NCBI RefSeq assembly: GCF_004210375.1
Contig: NC_134837.1
Location: 161,799,310-161,863,309, forward strand
Direction of reading: 5' to 3'
Source: Tachypleus tridentatus
Lineage: Eukaryota; Arthropoda; Merostomata; Xiphosura; Limulidae
DNA: 64,000 nucleotides
Below, piece after piece: positions 34,501 to 44,639 of the stretch. A program made the position numbers and the translations under genes. Every line of letters begins with the position of its first letter. The stretch's first letter is position 1. The notes under the pieces are model-generated. The model searched no databases, was not told the origin of the DNA, and was given only the letters and a program-made list of their open reading frames with translations.

Positions 34501-37182
34501 CCATAAGAGATAGAATGAAGAGACAAGACATCACATGAGAAATAAATTCAAGAAACAGATGAAAGTTGATCAGAAATCTCTGGAAGTGTGTGAGAAGGCA
34601 TGGGAAACTCGGTTGGGGTGAGGAGAAATGATCAAAATCCCTTTCAGACAAATGTTGTCCCATATAATGCTCAATTTTCCTATGAATGAATGCAAGTAAA
34701 TAGCCTGCTGGGTCACTTGCACCTGTGGCCTGAAGTAAGGCATCATTTGAATGAGAAGTATCTGAGTAGTAACGTTAACTGAGAAATTCAGGCTTGAGAT
34801 CGAACAAACAAGTGAAATATTAAAACAGGAGTAAATAACTTCTTTCAAACTCAAAGTGGAAATTTCTTGAAATAAATTGTAAGTTACACTGGTGTAAACC
34901 ACTCCAACCAAAACTTGAAGAAAAATAAAAATGTCTAAACCTCAGCATCACAAAAAGTGACTTTTCGGTAGAGACACATAAGAGGGAGCTAGATTCGTCA
35001 CGTGACGATGGTGTATTCCTATTGGTGAAAAGATGACGCTTTATGATTTGCATGGAAGATATGTTGAAATCTTTGATTCCAATAGGTGGGTGCAAAATGG
35101 TTGTGGCATACGTTATTAAAAATCGCATATAGAGGGTAGCACAAAATGGGAAAACTTAATCTTGTAAGGAAAGTTCCTTATTACAACACTGGAATAAGTT
35201 TGAGATTTATAGGGTGTTTTACAGTATTTTCTCTATTGAACAACGTGATATTAATGTTTATGGAAGATAAAACTTTTATTTAAACAGTGTGTGCTTTCTT
35301 ATAGGAAAGCCACTGTGGATGTGATGCTGATTCTGCCGAGGAAGATCGAACTGCGGATTTTAATGCTACAGATTCAAAAACCTACATTTTTTTCGTCAGG
35401 AATGATTTAGTTATAAACATCGTAAGAAATATCCAGTCTGTTTTCTTGTGATATCAATAATGTTACAAAAGTATTAATATTCACTTTGTCTCTTTCACCT
35501 GTGTAGCGCAAAGGCATATTTTGTAATGATTTATGTTTCAAGTTAAAATGTGTAACCCCAAGATGATTCATAACTTTAATGGTGTAATTTAGAGGATTGA
35601 ATACAAGTTTTTGTTTATTTTTCACAGTTTTGTGGTTATATAATTGATAAGCTTCTCTTTGTTTTCAACACTGGTGTCTGAGCATTGAATTTACTCACAG
35701 TTGCTCTTTTAATATATATCATTGAGCTAGAATTATTACTTCATAGTTGTAATATTAATGACTGCATTTCTTTACCATTGTGCAAAAAATATTGTAAAAG
35801 ATGTTTATGTGAAAGATCCTAAGCACAAACATACCAAGAAAAAAAATTCGTTATGTGGAAGTTTAAAAATAATATGTACCTCAGCAGCTTTATTTCGTTT
35901 AAACTTAAAGAAAAGTATGGTAAATTGAATAGGGTAATTACACTTATTAATATTTGAATTCAGGTTTGAAGCTCTGTATTTGTGTTGGACAGAAGTGTGA
36001 GTCCAAGGTATGAACCCTTGAAATTTTGTAGAAGGTTGCAAAAGAATGATATTGTAATTTAAAGCTAAATTTGTACTCAGTAATAAAATATTCGTAATAA
36101 AACTGTATTTTTGGAACACAGTACTAATCTATAATTAATTAGCAGGTATTATTTTACCTTAACTATATCACTTCATAAATCAGTTACTTATTTTCTAAAC
36201 CTATGTGTTGACATGTTTTTAAAATTCTTCTTGTTGGTTCATTAATTTTTAAAACTTTTCTGTTGAATGATTACATGACGTTAAGTTGATTATTTTGTAA
36301 ATTTCACATTACAAATCCTTACTATCTTCTTCAAATTACTTTATTTAGCAAGACACAAAGTTCTGTATCATTATCCTGCTAAAATTCAAAGCAATGGTTT
36401 ATTAATGTCAGGCTACTCAAGTATGGCAAATTCTTCATAATTCTCCCAACTTTGACAATATTTCACTTTTGTCTTCTGTATAAGAATAAAAAAACTCTAG
36501 GGATGTAAACATGTTAATGCTGCATAAGAAATATAAAGGTCCAAACTGAATGTTATGAGTGGATTTATTTTCTTATTATAATGACTTAATTATTAAAAAC
36601 TGCAAATGTATATGTATCATTTTTCACTGCAATTACTTTTTTCATAACATTATTACACTATATGTGATGCAATGTATAAATACGATTTAACTTTGAAAAT
36701 ATTCAATTGTTTAACATTAGAAACACCTTGCTATTTTCTGATATATCAAGGAAAAATTAGTTACAAATGGGTATTGTAATTCATCTCATCCAAATACAGC
36801 TAGTACATTTTATATCAACAAAACTTTGCATTAAAAAATAACTAGCCCCAATAAAAATAGTAGCATAGTTCAAAGTGTGTTATAAATTGTTGGATATTTC
36901 GATATAAAAGGGTAAATTGGGAAACTCCGTAAAAGTCATCATTACCATGTGAACTTTAATGTTATATACATATATTTCATTATATATACATATTTTTTTT
37001 AGTATCAGAATTATTTTAAGCAGTTACGTTAAGTGATTGAATTATTAATTAAGTTACATCCTTTTTTTCAGATATATCTCCTCATTACAACAAATGGGAA
37101 ACCAGAGATCAAAATTCGTTTGTCTCCGCTCTTTAGAGACTTTCTGGAAGTAAATGCAGATAAACAATACACTGCTCCTTAA
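28480..37182 (+). CDS. Four-exon gene: predicted 161-residue two-pass membrane protein, family unknown
   Basis: Joining 28480-28598, 28975-29113, 35305-35421 and 37072-37182 gives one uninterrupted frame of 161 codons plus TAA. All junctions are GT-AG and every phase agrees (phases 2, 0, 0). The product has hydrophobic segments at about 15-33 ('INLWLMVAIGIGGGVVCHI') and 62-82 ('IKIITGAFMTFICLDLFVFIL' minus its last residue fits 20), so it is probably a two-pass membrane protein. Cysteines at 45 and 49 lie in the loop, C-G-C is at 90-92 in an acidic stretch, and an N-A-T sequon is at 106-108. The C-terminal part is charged ('NGKPEIKIRLSPLFRDFLEV'). I do not recognise the family; tetraspanin was considered, but the protein is too short. 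The second intron (6.2 kb) holds two SINEs and a DIRS-like element. A decayed copy of exon 4 lies upstream. Function unknown. Confidence 0.6.
28975..29113 (+). CDS. Exon 2 (loop and second membrane segment)
   Basis: It starts after 'ttttattttgtcag' and ends at donor GTGAGA (29114). The first base completes a leucine codon with exon 1. It encodes the 'YPESCKNQC' loop and the second hydrophobic helix, ending 'ILEELK' at a phase-0 boundary. Intron 1 is 376 bp. Confidence 0.65.
29114..30200 (+). other. Intron 2, first part
   Basis: Lies between the exon 2 donor and the first intronic SINE. AT-rich; the open frames at 29291, 29583 and 30007 have no domains and are taken as chance. Confidence 0.5.
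30210..30484 (+). mobile_element. SINE family 1, divergent subfamily
   Basis: The head is closer to a canonical tRNA ('tggtcaaatggttagggcac', B box 'ggtttccaatcc'), followed by a diverged family body. Flanking 8-bp repeats 'atataatt' at 30202-30209 and 30485-30492 fit a target-site duplication. It lies in intron 2. Confidence 0.88.
30553..30823 (+). mobile_element. SINE family 1
   Basis: It has a well-preserved head (A box 'tggccaagcgcg', B box 'gggttcgcatcc'), body and AAAC tail. It abuts the left terminal repeat of the DIRS-like element (core at 30831) and probably inserted into or beside it. No clear target duplication. Confidence 0.92.
30831..30945 (+). repeat. DIRS-like left inverted terminal repeat
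   Basis: 'ccctctatatgcgaac' to 'ctctccaccaatag'. It pairs, inverted, with 35022-35136. Related repeats are at 8047 and 47141 (same orientation) and at 56563-56700 (inverted). Confidence 0.75.
31097..32480 (-). pseudogene. DIRS-like 3' coding remnant
   Basis: This is minus-strand sequence downstream of the RT and beyond the LINE insertion. The frame at 31097-31345 includes 'CDGLGFPWISDDIIPDLWVN', and 32085-32417 has another broken frame. By position this should be RNase H/tyrosine recombinase, but no catalytic residues are legible. The 134-codon plus-strand frame at 31149-31553 lies opposite it and is probably a shadow. Confidence 0.4.
32485..33141 (-). mobile_element. I-like LINE, 5'-truncated 3' end inserted in the DIRS-like element
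   Basis: The sequence matches the C-terminal tail and 3' UTR of the LINEs at 12637 and 58388, including 'gttggttagttgg' at its 3' end, the C-x2-C knuckle region (here 'CVTFKSHVAHILVSCRHY', first cysteines decayed) and 'cctggtattcagaaaaactg' at its 5' limit. It joins DIRS RT sequence abruptly at 33142. A short 5'-truncated piece of this kind is typical of target-primed insertion. It is more diverged than the two long copies. Confidence 0.75.
33082..33480 (-). pseudogene. DIRS-type reverse transcriptase fragment
   Basis: The minus strand reads the sequence after RT motif A, then 'FHTLPFGLAFAPYIF', a clear version of the DIRS 'F..LPFGL..AP..F' box, and 'ICFLATAIFAL' / 'FLGDCHFCTHSKQELANHT' in the frame where the family has its Y.DD box and the following helix. 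The Y.DD catalytic box itself is replaced ('LGDC'). The preceding motif A region ('WMIKL') is frameshifted. Inactive. Confidence 0.7.
33490..34911 (-). pseudogene. DIRS-like 5' coding remnant (gag-like region by position)
   Basis: Broken minus-strand frames (33494-33691, 34340-34663, 34570-34911) lie between the RT and the right terminal repeat, where the first ORF of a DIRS element should be. No domain was recognised. A similar undefined region precedes the RT in the copy 1 element. Confidence 0.35.
35022..35136 (-). repeat. DIRS-like right inverted terminal repeat
   Basis: Inverted partner of 30831-30945, with the core 'gcatatagaggg' at its outer end. Similarity with the end at 56563-56700 continues outward ('ttaatcttg'), so the real terminus may reach about 35175. 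Confidence 0.72.
35305..35421 (+). CDS. Exon 3
   Basis: Exactly 39 codons between 'gctttcttatag' and donor GTAAGA (35422), both phase 0. It opens 'ESHCGCDADSAEEDRTAD', an acidic cysteine-containing stretch, has N-A-T, and ends 'YIFFVRNDLVINI'. The acceptor has a short pyrimidine tract. It lies 130 bp after the DIRS-like right end. Confidence 0.62.
35422..37071 (+). other. Intron 3
   Basis: 1650 bp, AT-rich, without a recognised transposon. It ends in the strong acceptor 'tcctttttttcag'. Confidence 0.5.
37072..37182 (+). CDS. Exon 4 (C-terminus)
   Basis: 36 codons plus TAA at 37180-37182, in frame with exon 3. It encodes 'NGKPEIKIRLSPLFRDFLEV' and ends 'KQYTAP'. A diverged duplicate at 26824 retains TNGKP before its frame breaks. 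That synonymous-looking difference pattern supports this copy being the functional one. Confidence 0.68.
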   Translation: MYLLITTNGKPEIKIRLSPLFRDFLEVNADKQYTAP

Positions 37183-37262
37183 CTTTTAAGGTATGTTATA
37201 GATTACTATTATTTTACTGAGATATTTTCTTCTTCATTGAACCTAACATCCTTATGAAACAC

Positions 37263-37268
37263 AATAAA
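37263..37268 (+). terminator. Candidate polyadenylation signal
   Basis: AATAAA about 80 bases after the stop codon. The decayed duplicate has a changed hexamer at the equivalent place ('aacaaaaataat'). Confidence 0.4.
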
Positions 37269-37319
37269 AACAATAGCAGTAATTGTGAAGTTCATTGTTA
37301 TGTTTGTCTGTTCATTTAA

Positions 37320-37843
37320 CAGTATGAGAACTTTAATTTGAGATATCGCCTCATAATTAACTATTGTTTATTTTGTAATATCCATAAATTCCATTCAGTA
37401 TCAGCTTTTACTAGTGAAAAAATAGAATAATATTTGTCTTCGTGGCCAATGTAATTATTTTCACTTGTAAAATGTTTAGCTAAATTTAAATCCATTCATT
37501 CCAATTTACTTTAGTTGATTTGTGACTGGGAGAAGTGTTTCAACTGAATAGTAATGTTCCTATGATAAAATTTCTGACATTATAGAACTCGGTTTTGTTG
37601 GAGATCGTTTTTAGATACTTTAAATTTTGATGCATTCACTTTTTGATAGAAACACTTGTTTTTACTATAATTTGTACAGTTTATCTAAGAGGTAGTTCTC
37701 TCTATATGTTAAGAAAAAAAAAGATTCCAGTGAAAAATAATATTAATAACTTTTTGTATTTACATGTATAACTTTAATGAGATGTAATTTATTGTATAAT
37801 AATAAGAGTTACTTTTCTGTTTGTTGTATTTGCATAACTTTTG
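37320..37843. other. No feature recognised
   Basis: AT-rich 3' flank of the host gene. Confidence 0.5.
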
Positions 37844-37853
37844 CAATAGCAAA

Positions 37854-38118
37854 GGGGCCTGGCATGGCTAGCGCGTAAGGCGTGCGACTTGTAATCCGAG
37901 GGTCGCGGGTTCGTGCCCGTCGCGCCAAACATGCTCGCCCTCTCAGCTGTGGGGCGTTATAATGTTACGGTCAATCCCACTATTCGTTGGTAAAAGAGTA
38001 GCCCAAGAGTTGGTGAGTGGTGATGACTAGCTGTCTTCCCTCTAGTCTTACACTGCTAAATTAGGGACGGCTAGCACAGATAGCCCTCGAGTAGCTTTGT
38101 GCGAAATTTCAAAACAAA
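37854..38118 (+). mobile_element. SINE family 1
   Basis: Family head ('tggctagcgcg', B box 'gggttcgtgcc'), body and AAAC tail. It has a perfect 10-bp target-site duplication, 'caatagcaaa', at 37844-37853 and 38119-38128. Confidence 0.94.
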
Positions 38119-38128
38119 CAATAGCAAA

Positions 38129-39960
38129 TGCTTTCAATTCAAAAATAAATAAATGACATTTTTATGCTTTGTAAATAAAAATAATAATAATAAAAACTGT
38201 GTTAGTGGGTTATGTAAATCTTATAAAAGAAATCATTTATGCATATCTGTACACATTTTAACATGATAAAGAATATAATATAATTCCACATTTTGAGTAC
38301 TTTCTCAGATGCATGAGTGAGAGAAAAATAAACAAATCTACTAAAATGTGAAACAAATATTTATTTTTCAAAATGTAAATAAAAAAATAAATATTTTTAA
38401 ATAATTCATGGAGAAATTTATTTCTTTAATGGTTTGAGAAAAGGAATTAGAAGAACCTTGTTGATTTTGTTTTTCTCTTTTGTGTGATCTTTATACCTGC
38501 TTAGAGTTCAACTTATATTCCAAAGTAAGGAAAATACTATGGTATATTGTAAATATTTATACAACTGGGAATGGTTCAAGAAGTTATAGAAAGAATTGTG
38601 GCACTGCTGATATGTAATGAATTTTATTTTATTTTTATGATAAAGTGTATGTAACATTTTATCAGTAGAAAGAAAATTCAAAGCTGAAGACATCTGCTTA
38701 TAGAGAAATGGTTGAAAATAAATTTTTATAGATTCTTACACAGTTCTTGTTGGATTTACAAACTTATAAAACTTAAACTGTTTCTTCTATCACGTGTTAA
38801 AAATGTCATCAATGTTCAGAATGGTTTAATCGTATTTTAGCCTAACTTCTTGCCCTTTTTATGGAAATCGTGTTGGTAAAATTTGTAGTTTAACATATGG
38901 AATTATTTACTCTTAATTTGTCAGCATGTCATTAGGGTGCTCTACACTGTAAGAATACATTAAACTTATAATATACAGACACTAATTTAATAAAATGAGG
39001 TATAATGTAGAAAAAAGCATATTTTCTGAACAAATATCAGAAAAAACATATCTATGTTTCTATGTGTTTAATGTATATATATATATATATATGTTTTGCA
39101 AATGTCCCACCTGTTATGTATATTTGTAGATTCTGTAATATAAGTATCAAAATTGTGTGAATTGTGTATATAATAAATTTGTATTGAAAAGAAGACAATT
39201 GTGTGTATTATCGGTTTTGTTGGTAAATATAAATTTGATACACATTGATACTCAATTAACTCCAAATTCAAATAACAATTTCTGACTATTTGAAACCGTG
39301 ATATATAACATAATAAATCGGAGAGTCGTCTGTGATAAAGTGTAATACGCAGTATAATAAAACACATAATCAAAACTCGTTACTATGTTAAAAATTAAAT
39401 ATACTCATATACATGTTTAAATGACTTGCAGAGCAGTTTACAAAGCCAGCATCGCTCTAGCAAAAGTAGGTTAACAGAGTGTGTTCACCAGATTTCTCCA
39501 CATGCAGCAACATACTATAAGCCAACAAAGGAAAATAAAACATGTCATTAAAGAATAATACCACGAACAAAAGTGAAACAAGTTAAGAAATATTTTATAT
39601 TTCACTGAATATTTGTAACATTTATGAAGTTCAAGCACACAGCAATTTTCCATAATTCAGCTATGCAGGATTTGAAAATAATACTGATGTATTTCTGTCA
39701 TATAAGGAGATTTGTGAATCGGACAGAAAAAAAAAACGTACTTAGATCAAATTATTATTTCGTTCAACACAATGAACATTTTTTTTGTAATTACGTTTGT
39801 ACCCAAAATACAAAAAATCTAAAAAAGGGTCAAAATTGGTGTAAAATATGCATCATCATTTGTTATGATTTTTAATGAAATTATATCTTTTAGTCTCATG
39901 AACTGTATTGTTATTGTTCTTGTATGTATTGTATTTTAAACATCTCATTCCAACGACCAG
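38129..39960. other. No gene recognised
   Basis: AT-rich with a TA microsatellite at 39073-39092. The short frames present lack domains. Confidence 0.5.
39073..39092 (+). repeat. (TA)n microsatellite
   Basis: An uninterrupted run of about nine TA units. Confidence 0.85.
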
Positions 39961-40560
39961 TAGTAATCGGCCATCATGATGATCTTCCACCTTCCCCGAC
40001 AACTATTCTCTACTTCTTAATGTCTTAATGAAGCAGTCAAATTGCATTTCCATTGCCTTAGTCACTCTGATCTGGCTCTCCCAGCGAGCGTCAAAGTAAA
40101 TATTTAGCTCAATTGATTTGTCAGCCGGATATGTCTCTTTTGGTATTTGATTCACTTGGCGGGTACATATGAACTACTGAGAAAGACATAGCTCGTTTCC
40201 AATGCTGAGTAAAATCAGCTACAGGAATGACTGATTTCACTTCATCCACAATGACCAAGTTCATCTTACGGGAAAGATAACGTTCGTATAGAGCCTGAGA
40301 CATGATCTCTTTTATTCTTTGCTAAACACCACTTCACTTACCCTGAGCTGTAAAATTTCGTGCATCAATTACACTTTATATTAGCTTCTGCTGGATATAT
40401 GCATATGAACTTTCGGCTGTCTTGAAACCAATAGCTTCTGTCAAGATATTTCAATGCCAAATCCTTTCCGTCTCACAAATCAGGCAAGTATACTCTGCAC
40501 ACTGAGCTGAAGGTTTAATCAGCTATAAAGCACCGATGAGGTTTTCTTTTTTAAATCTTG
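39960..40560 (-). pseudogene. Unidentified coding remnant
   Basis: On the minus strand, protein-like text runs across frames for about 180 codons. It includes a segment with cysteines ('CAEYTCLICETERI'), 'SYAYIQQKLI', then the longest clean frame 40121-40303 ('NLVIVDEVKSVIPVADFTQH') and, after a frameshift, 'ADKSIELNIYFDARWESQIR'. Base composition is closer to coding than the flanks. I do not recognise the family; it could be a transposase fragment or a processed pseudogene. Stops and shifts make it non-functional as read. Confidence 0.4.
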
Positions 40561-40704
40561 AACTACCTTTTATTTTCTACCAAAATCACTAGTCATCATT
40601 AACAGTTTAATCGAACTTTAACTTTCTCTAGACCTTTAATCTAATAACTTCGGTTGACCTCGCTGTGTATCTAGAATTTCGACTGGTTTGCCGAGAGTTA
40701 TCAC

Positions 40705-40808
40705 TCGCTGGAAGAGCGGTAAGTCTATAGATTTGCATATATAAAAATCAAAGGTTTGATTCCCCTTGTGTACAAGAGCAGCTAGTTTAGCTATAAGAAA
40801 AACACTCA
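40705..40808 (+). mobile_element. SINE family 3, old fragment
   Basis: Head 'agcggtaagtctatagattt', a B-box-like 'ggtttgattccc' and 'agctataagaaaaacactca'. It resembles a third tRNA-headed SINE type that I recall from the same kind of genome. Body is short and diverged. Confidence 0.5.
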
Positions 40809-41943
40809 CTCTGCTGCTAAGATTCTGTTACAACAGAAAGCGATCGAATGATTAACGCAAGACATCCTATCAACATATCACTACCAGATTTCGCTTTATA
40901 ATTCAAAAGAAAAGATTTGTAATGAATTTTCAACCGTGGAGCTTTCAACCAACAAAATATTCCAACAATGTAATAATCGACCGGTTACAACATGACATTC
41001 TGGAGGCATTTTACTGCATACCCGCCTCTTCAAGCGCTCAGAAAACAAAAAAAATGCCACTAACTTTCACTTTTTGATTTTTTAATTAAATGATTATTTG
41101 AACTGCTGATCTATTAGTTTATCCTACTCATAATAATTGAAGTAAAGTTTGTGTTGAACAAAAGTCACATTATTTTACTTAGGTATTGCTGCACAGTATC
41201 CAACCTTGTCAGAGAAGGCAATTAGGTATCTTTCATCCTTTCCTACTAAATTTCATACACATGTGAGTTGGAATTACCTGTGATGGTTAATGTCAAAACT
41301 TAAAAAGGAATCTTATTTTAAATGTAGAGCCTCATCTTCATCTTAAACCAAGCAACATCAAACCGAATATTTCTTTACTGCTGTCTCGTTCTAAACAGTT
41401 TCATTCTTCTCATTGAGAAACACATTTTTGGAAATTCATTTTTAAACAGATTATATTTATTATTAGTTATAGCATGAATTGTGAAGTTATTTTCACTTTG
41501 TTATATCAATGTCATTTTGAGATGAGAAAAATAATGTTTTAAAATAAATACACTAAAACCTGTTTAAGCCAGAAATCTGTACAAGCCAAAAATATAAAAA
41601 TTTTGCAGCATTATCTTAAGATTTCTCTTATAAAATGACCTCTAGGTGGTGGAACCTGCATAACGCTGATACAAAATTATCTTTTACCAACCTCATCTAC
41701 CAACAGGTAGGATTAGAACCTGAGTAAGGCAGAAAAAATGTTTTTGATTAAATATTAATTTCTTATTTGATTAATAATTTCTTTAAATATTTATAAATTC
41801 TTATTTAATTAATAATTTGTTTAAATATTAATAAATTCTCAGACATTTTGTTACAGCAAGTATTGGTTAAATATATTCTGTTCATTTTTCTGCTGTCATT
41901 TTTCCGAAGGTCGTCAATCGAATAAATGATTGACTGTACATTT

Positions 41944-42790
41944 GGTTGCATTTGCTGATGGAAAACTAGAGAACCCATGGGTAACAGGTGAAAGTGAAAA
42001 TCTTCACTGTTTCAAAAATTTAAGGAAGAATCAACTTCCTGTGAAATGGAAAGCGAATAATAAAGCATGGATGACAAGTGCTATATTTGAGGAATTTTTG
42101 AACAAATGAAACAAAAGAATGGAACAAGAAAATTGGAATATTCTACTTTTCCTAGATAATGCAACTTGTCACCCAAAAGTTCAACTTTCATATGTTTGTT
42201 TAGTCTTTCTATCTCCATGTACAACATCAGTTCTACAGCCACTAGATTATGGAATTGTACAGTTTATAAAATTGAAATACAGAATATTGATCCATATTAT
42301 TGCAAACATGGTCAACTGTAAGAGAGCATCTGAAATGACCATGAAAATTGATGTGTTAGATGCAATTGCATGTTTAAGTCATTCAATCAAATGCATAAAA
42401 ATGAATGTGTAATAAAGTGCTTTCGAAACTGTGGATTTATTGTTGAGAAGTTATTTGTTATGATGATTCTGTAAATGTGGAAAGTTTTGTGAACAAGAAT
42501 GTTTTACAGAAACTGATGAAATTGATTTAAAATCTATAATAGAATGCAAGATGGTAACAGTGCGAGAGATTCAGAAGATGAACAAAATGGAAAAGATAGT
42601 GAGGAAATAGAAATTCCTACTTCATTGCAAGTGATAAGTTATATTAACGCTATCAAATTGTATGCAAAAATTATGGGGCAAAATGAACTTCATGAAAAGG
42701 CCATAGAATTGGTGTTCTCTTTTAACCGCATGAGAAAGCCCATTAAAACAAACAAACAGTTGAAATTGGACACTTTCTTTAAATAAATTT
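41944..42790 (+). pseudogene. pogo/Tigger-type transposase remnant, copy 2
   Basis: Same protein as in copies 1 and 3, but with glutamine in place of the shared stop ('CHPKVQLSYVCL'). A TGA lies at about 42107 before 'RMEQENWNILLFLDNATCHP'. Catalytic segments LDNA.CHP and QPLDYGI are intact. After frameshifts near 42412-42540 the C-terminus resumes with the acidic 'ARDSEDEQNGKDSEEIEIP' and ends 'NKQLKLDTFFK', matching the usual Tigger tail. First catalytic D and DNA-binding domain are absent. Confidence 0.82.
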
Positions 42791-43110
42791 AAGGTTTTGT
42801 GTATTTATGTATATTTTGAATGTCTATTTTTGTTCTTATTCTGAGAAATATAGCAAAAACAGTATAATTAGTGATAAGTTACATTAACGCTATCAAATTG
42901 TATGCAAAAAATTAAGTAGGAAAATGAACTTCATGAAAAGACCATAGAATTGGTGTTCTCTTTTAACTGCATGAGAAAGCCCATTAAAACAAACAAACAG
43001 TTGAAATTGGACACTTTCTTCAAATAAATTTAAGGTTTTGTGTATTTATGTATATTTTGAATGTCTATTTTTGTTCTTATTCTGATAAATATAGCAAAAA
43101 CAGTATAATC
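42631..43110 (+). repeat. 240-bp tandem duplication in the pogo 3' part
   Basis: 'gtgataagttatattaacgc' at 42631 recurs at 42871 ('gtgataagttacattaacgc'). The two units stay aligned to about 43110, including the C-terminal coding text and stop. A few substitutions and small indels separate them. Confidence 0.92.
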
Positions 43111-43268
43111 CACAAATGTCTCACTTCCCTTGAGTCAAGCAAGTATAATGTTCTGCTCAAAATTATATATAATTTAGCAAATACATGCTCACTGTATAAG
43201 CTGGAAAAACTGCTTAGCCAGAAGTTTTATTCGGTCCCATGCAATTCTGCCTTAAACATATTTTACTG

Positions 43269-44466
43269 TATTACGGTAAGTGATACTGCTTTTCCTTTTA
43301 TCCTTGTGTTATGAAATTTCCTTTTCAAATAAATTTATTTAAATCAAAAAGTGAATTTGTTTTAAAGAAAAATATGAAGTGAAACTTAAATAATATTACA
43401 GGTGGCACTCAGATATATAAAAAATCAGGAAGGTGGTACATGAATGACAGAAGATTGAGAAACACTTATCTAAAAAGAAGTGTTCTTCATTGAAAAAAAA
43501 ATCTATTTCAAAAGTGTTAAAAAAGAATGAATTTGTAAAGAATAGTTTCTTACTTCTTTGTTTTCTTCAATTCCTCATGTTCAATTTTCTACCTCAAGAT
43601 TTTTAAATGATTAGAAGTACAATCTTTAATATAAGACTACAGCTGTGATATGATCCCAAACATTAATAAAGAATTGCATTGGTTTTGTAATTTGCTTGTA
43701 ACACACTAAACAATGTTTGAAGTCTTCCAAATAATGATGCATTTAAGTATATCATATAAGCTACAAATAATTTCAACAACCAAACCACAAATAAAAAATT
43801 GTGAACCAAAACATGCATAAAAGATGAATAAAGTAATGTTGTAAAAATACAGTGTTATAGCTAAATCTTGTTATGGTGAGAGAAGTTATTGGTAGGAGCA
43901 CAGTATTTAAGTTATTTTAAAGTCATATATATATGTAGTGATATAGATGTGGGACATTGTGGGCTTGAGCACCCACATCTCACTCTCCTGATTTCTAAAT
44001 TTCTCATGTAAGACTAGCAAATTGGAGGTTAAGGTTGAAAAACAGTGTCTCCCCATTGCAATATGGGTCCTACTTCATCAGTCACCTCCAAAACCTAGGA
44101 TACATTGTTTTAATCCCACATTGTAGCTTGTACCCAAGGATCTTTTTTTTTTGAAAAATATGCAGTGTACTTAGCTCAATTTCAATGTGTTTTGTTTATG
44201 GCTTGAAAACTTATGGTTACATATAAAATGAAATGAAAATCAGTGTATCAAAAGCAATTGTGGCTACAAACACAGGCTCTCACATTAAAATTATCGTGTG
44301 TTATGTACAACCAAAAGTTTAAAAAAGCAAACCTGTGAGAGTGATATGTGAAACTATTCTTAAACCCATAGTGTTATTCAAAATTGTCCTACTACATATA
44401 ATAGGTATTACCTTAATGTACACTCTACAGAATGTAAAATTAAAATTACAGGAGGATTAACTAACA
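43269..44466. other. Block flank, no gene
   Basis: The first part, to about 43950, is present only in copy 2; copies 1 and 3 have lost it together with the pogo right end. From 43950 it is the common anonymous segment. Confidence 0.55.
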
Positions 44467-44639
44467 CACTGCTGGCCAAAATCTTAAGGTCAATGAACAT
44501 AGAGAAACAAATATACATTTTGTGTTGTAAGACTCCACCACTAATTTGAGTAAAGTTCAAAAGATGAAAAAATAAGAAAAGGGAAAATAAAATTAAAATT
44601 TTAGCATTTAATAGGAAAATGTGAACACTATGAAATTAG

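Larger units (their letters stand above)
30826..35175 (-). mobile_element. DIRS-like retroelement with inverted terminal repeats
   Basis: The left repeat (30831-30945) starts 'ccctctatatgcgaacgttt'. The right repeat (about 35022-35136) is its inverted, diverged partner, reading inward 'ccctctatatgcgattttta'; both continue 'cctattg.aatcaaag'. Inverted ends plus a DIRS-type RT place it in the DIRS group and not among LTR elements. RT text lies at 33142-33450. It is interrupted by a LINE fragment at 32485-33141. All frames are broken, so it is non-autonomous now. It sits in intron 2 of the host gene, in antisense orientation. Confidence 0.75.
41551..43268 (+). mobile_element. pogo/Tigger-type transposon, copy 2, both ends present
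   Basis: The left end is 'cactaaaacctgtttaagcc' and the right end, inverted, 'gccttaaacatattttactg'. TA lies immediately outside each end (41549-41550 and 43269-43270). The length of 1.7 kb includes a 240-bp tandem duplication near the right side. The N-terminal half of the transposase is missing, so this was already a deletion derivative. Confidence 0.85.
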
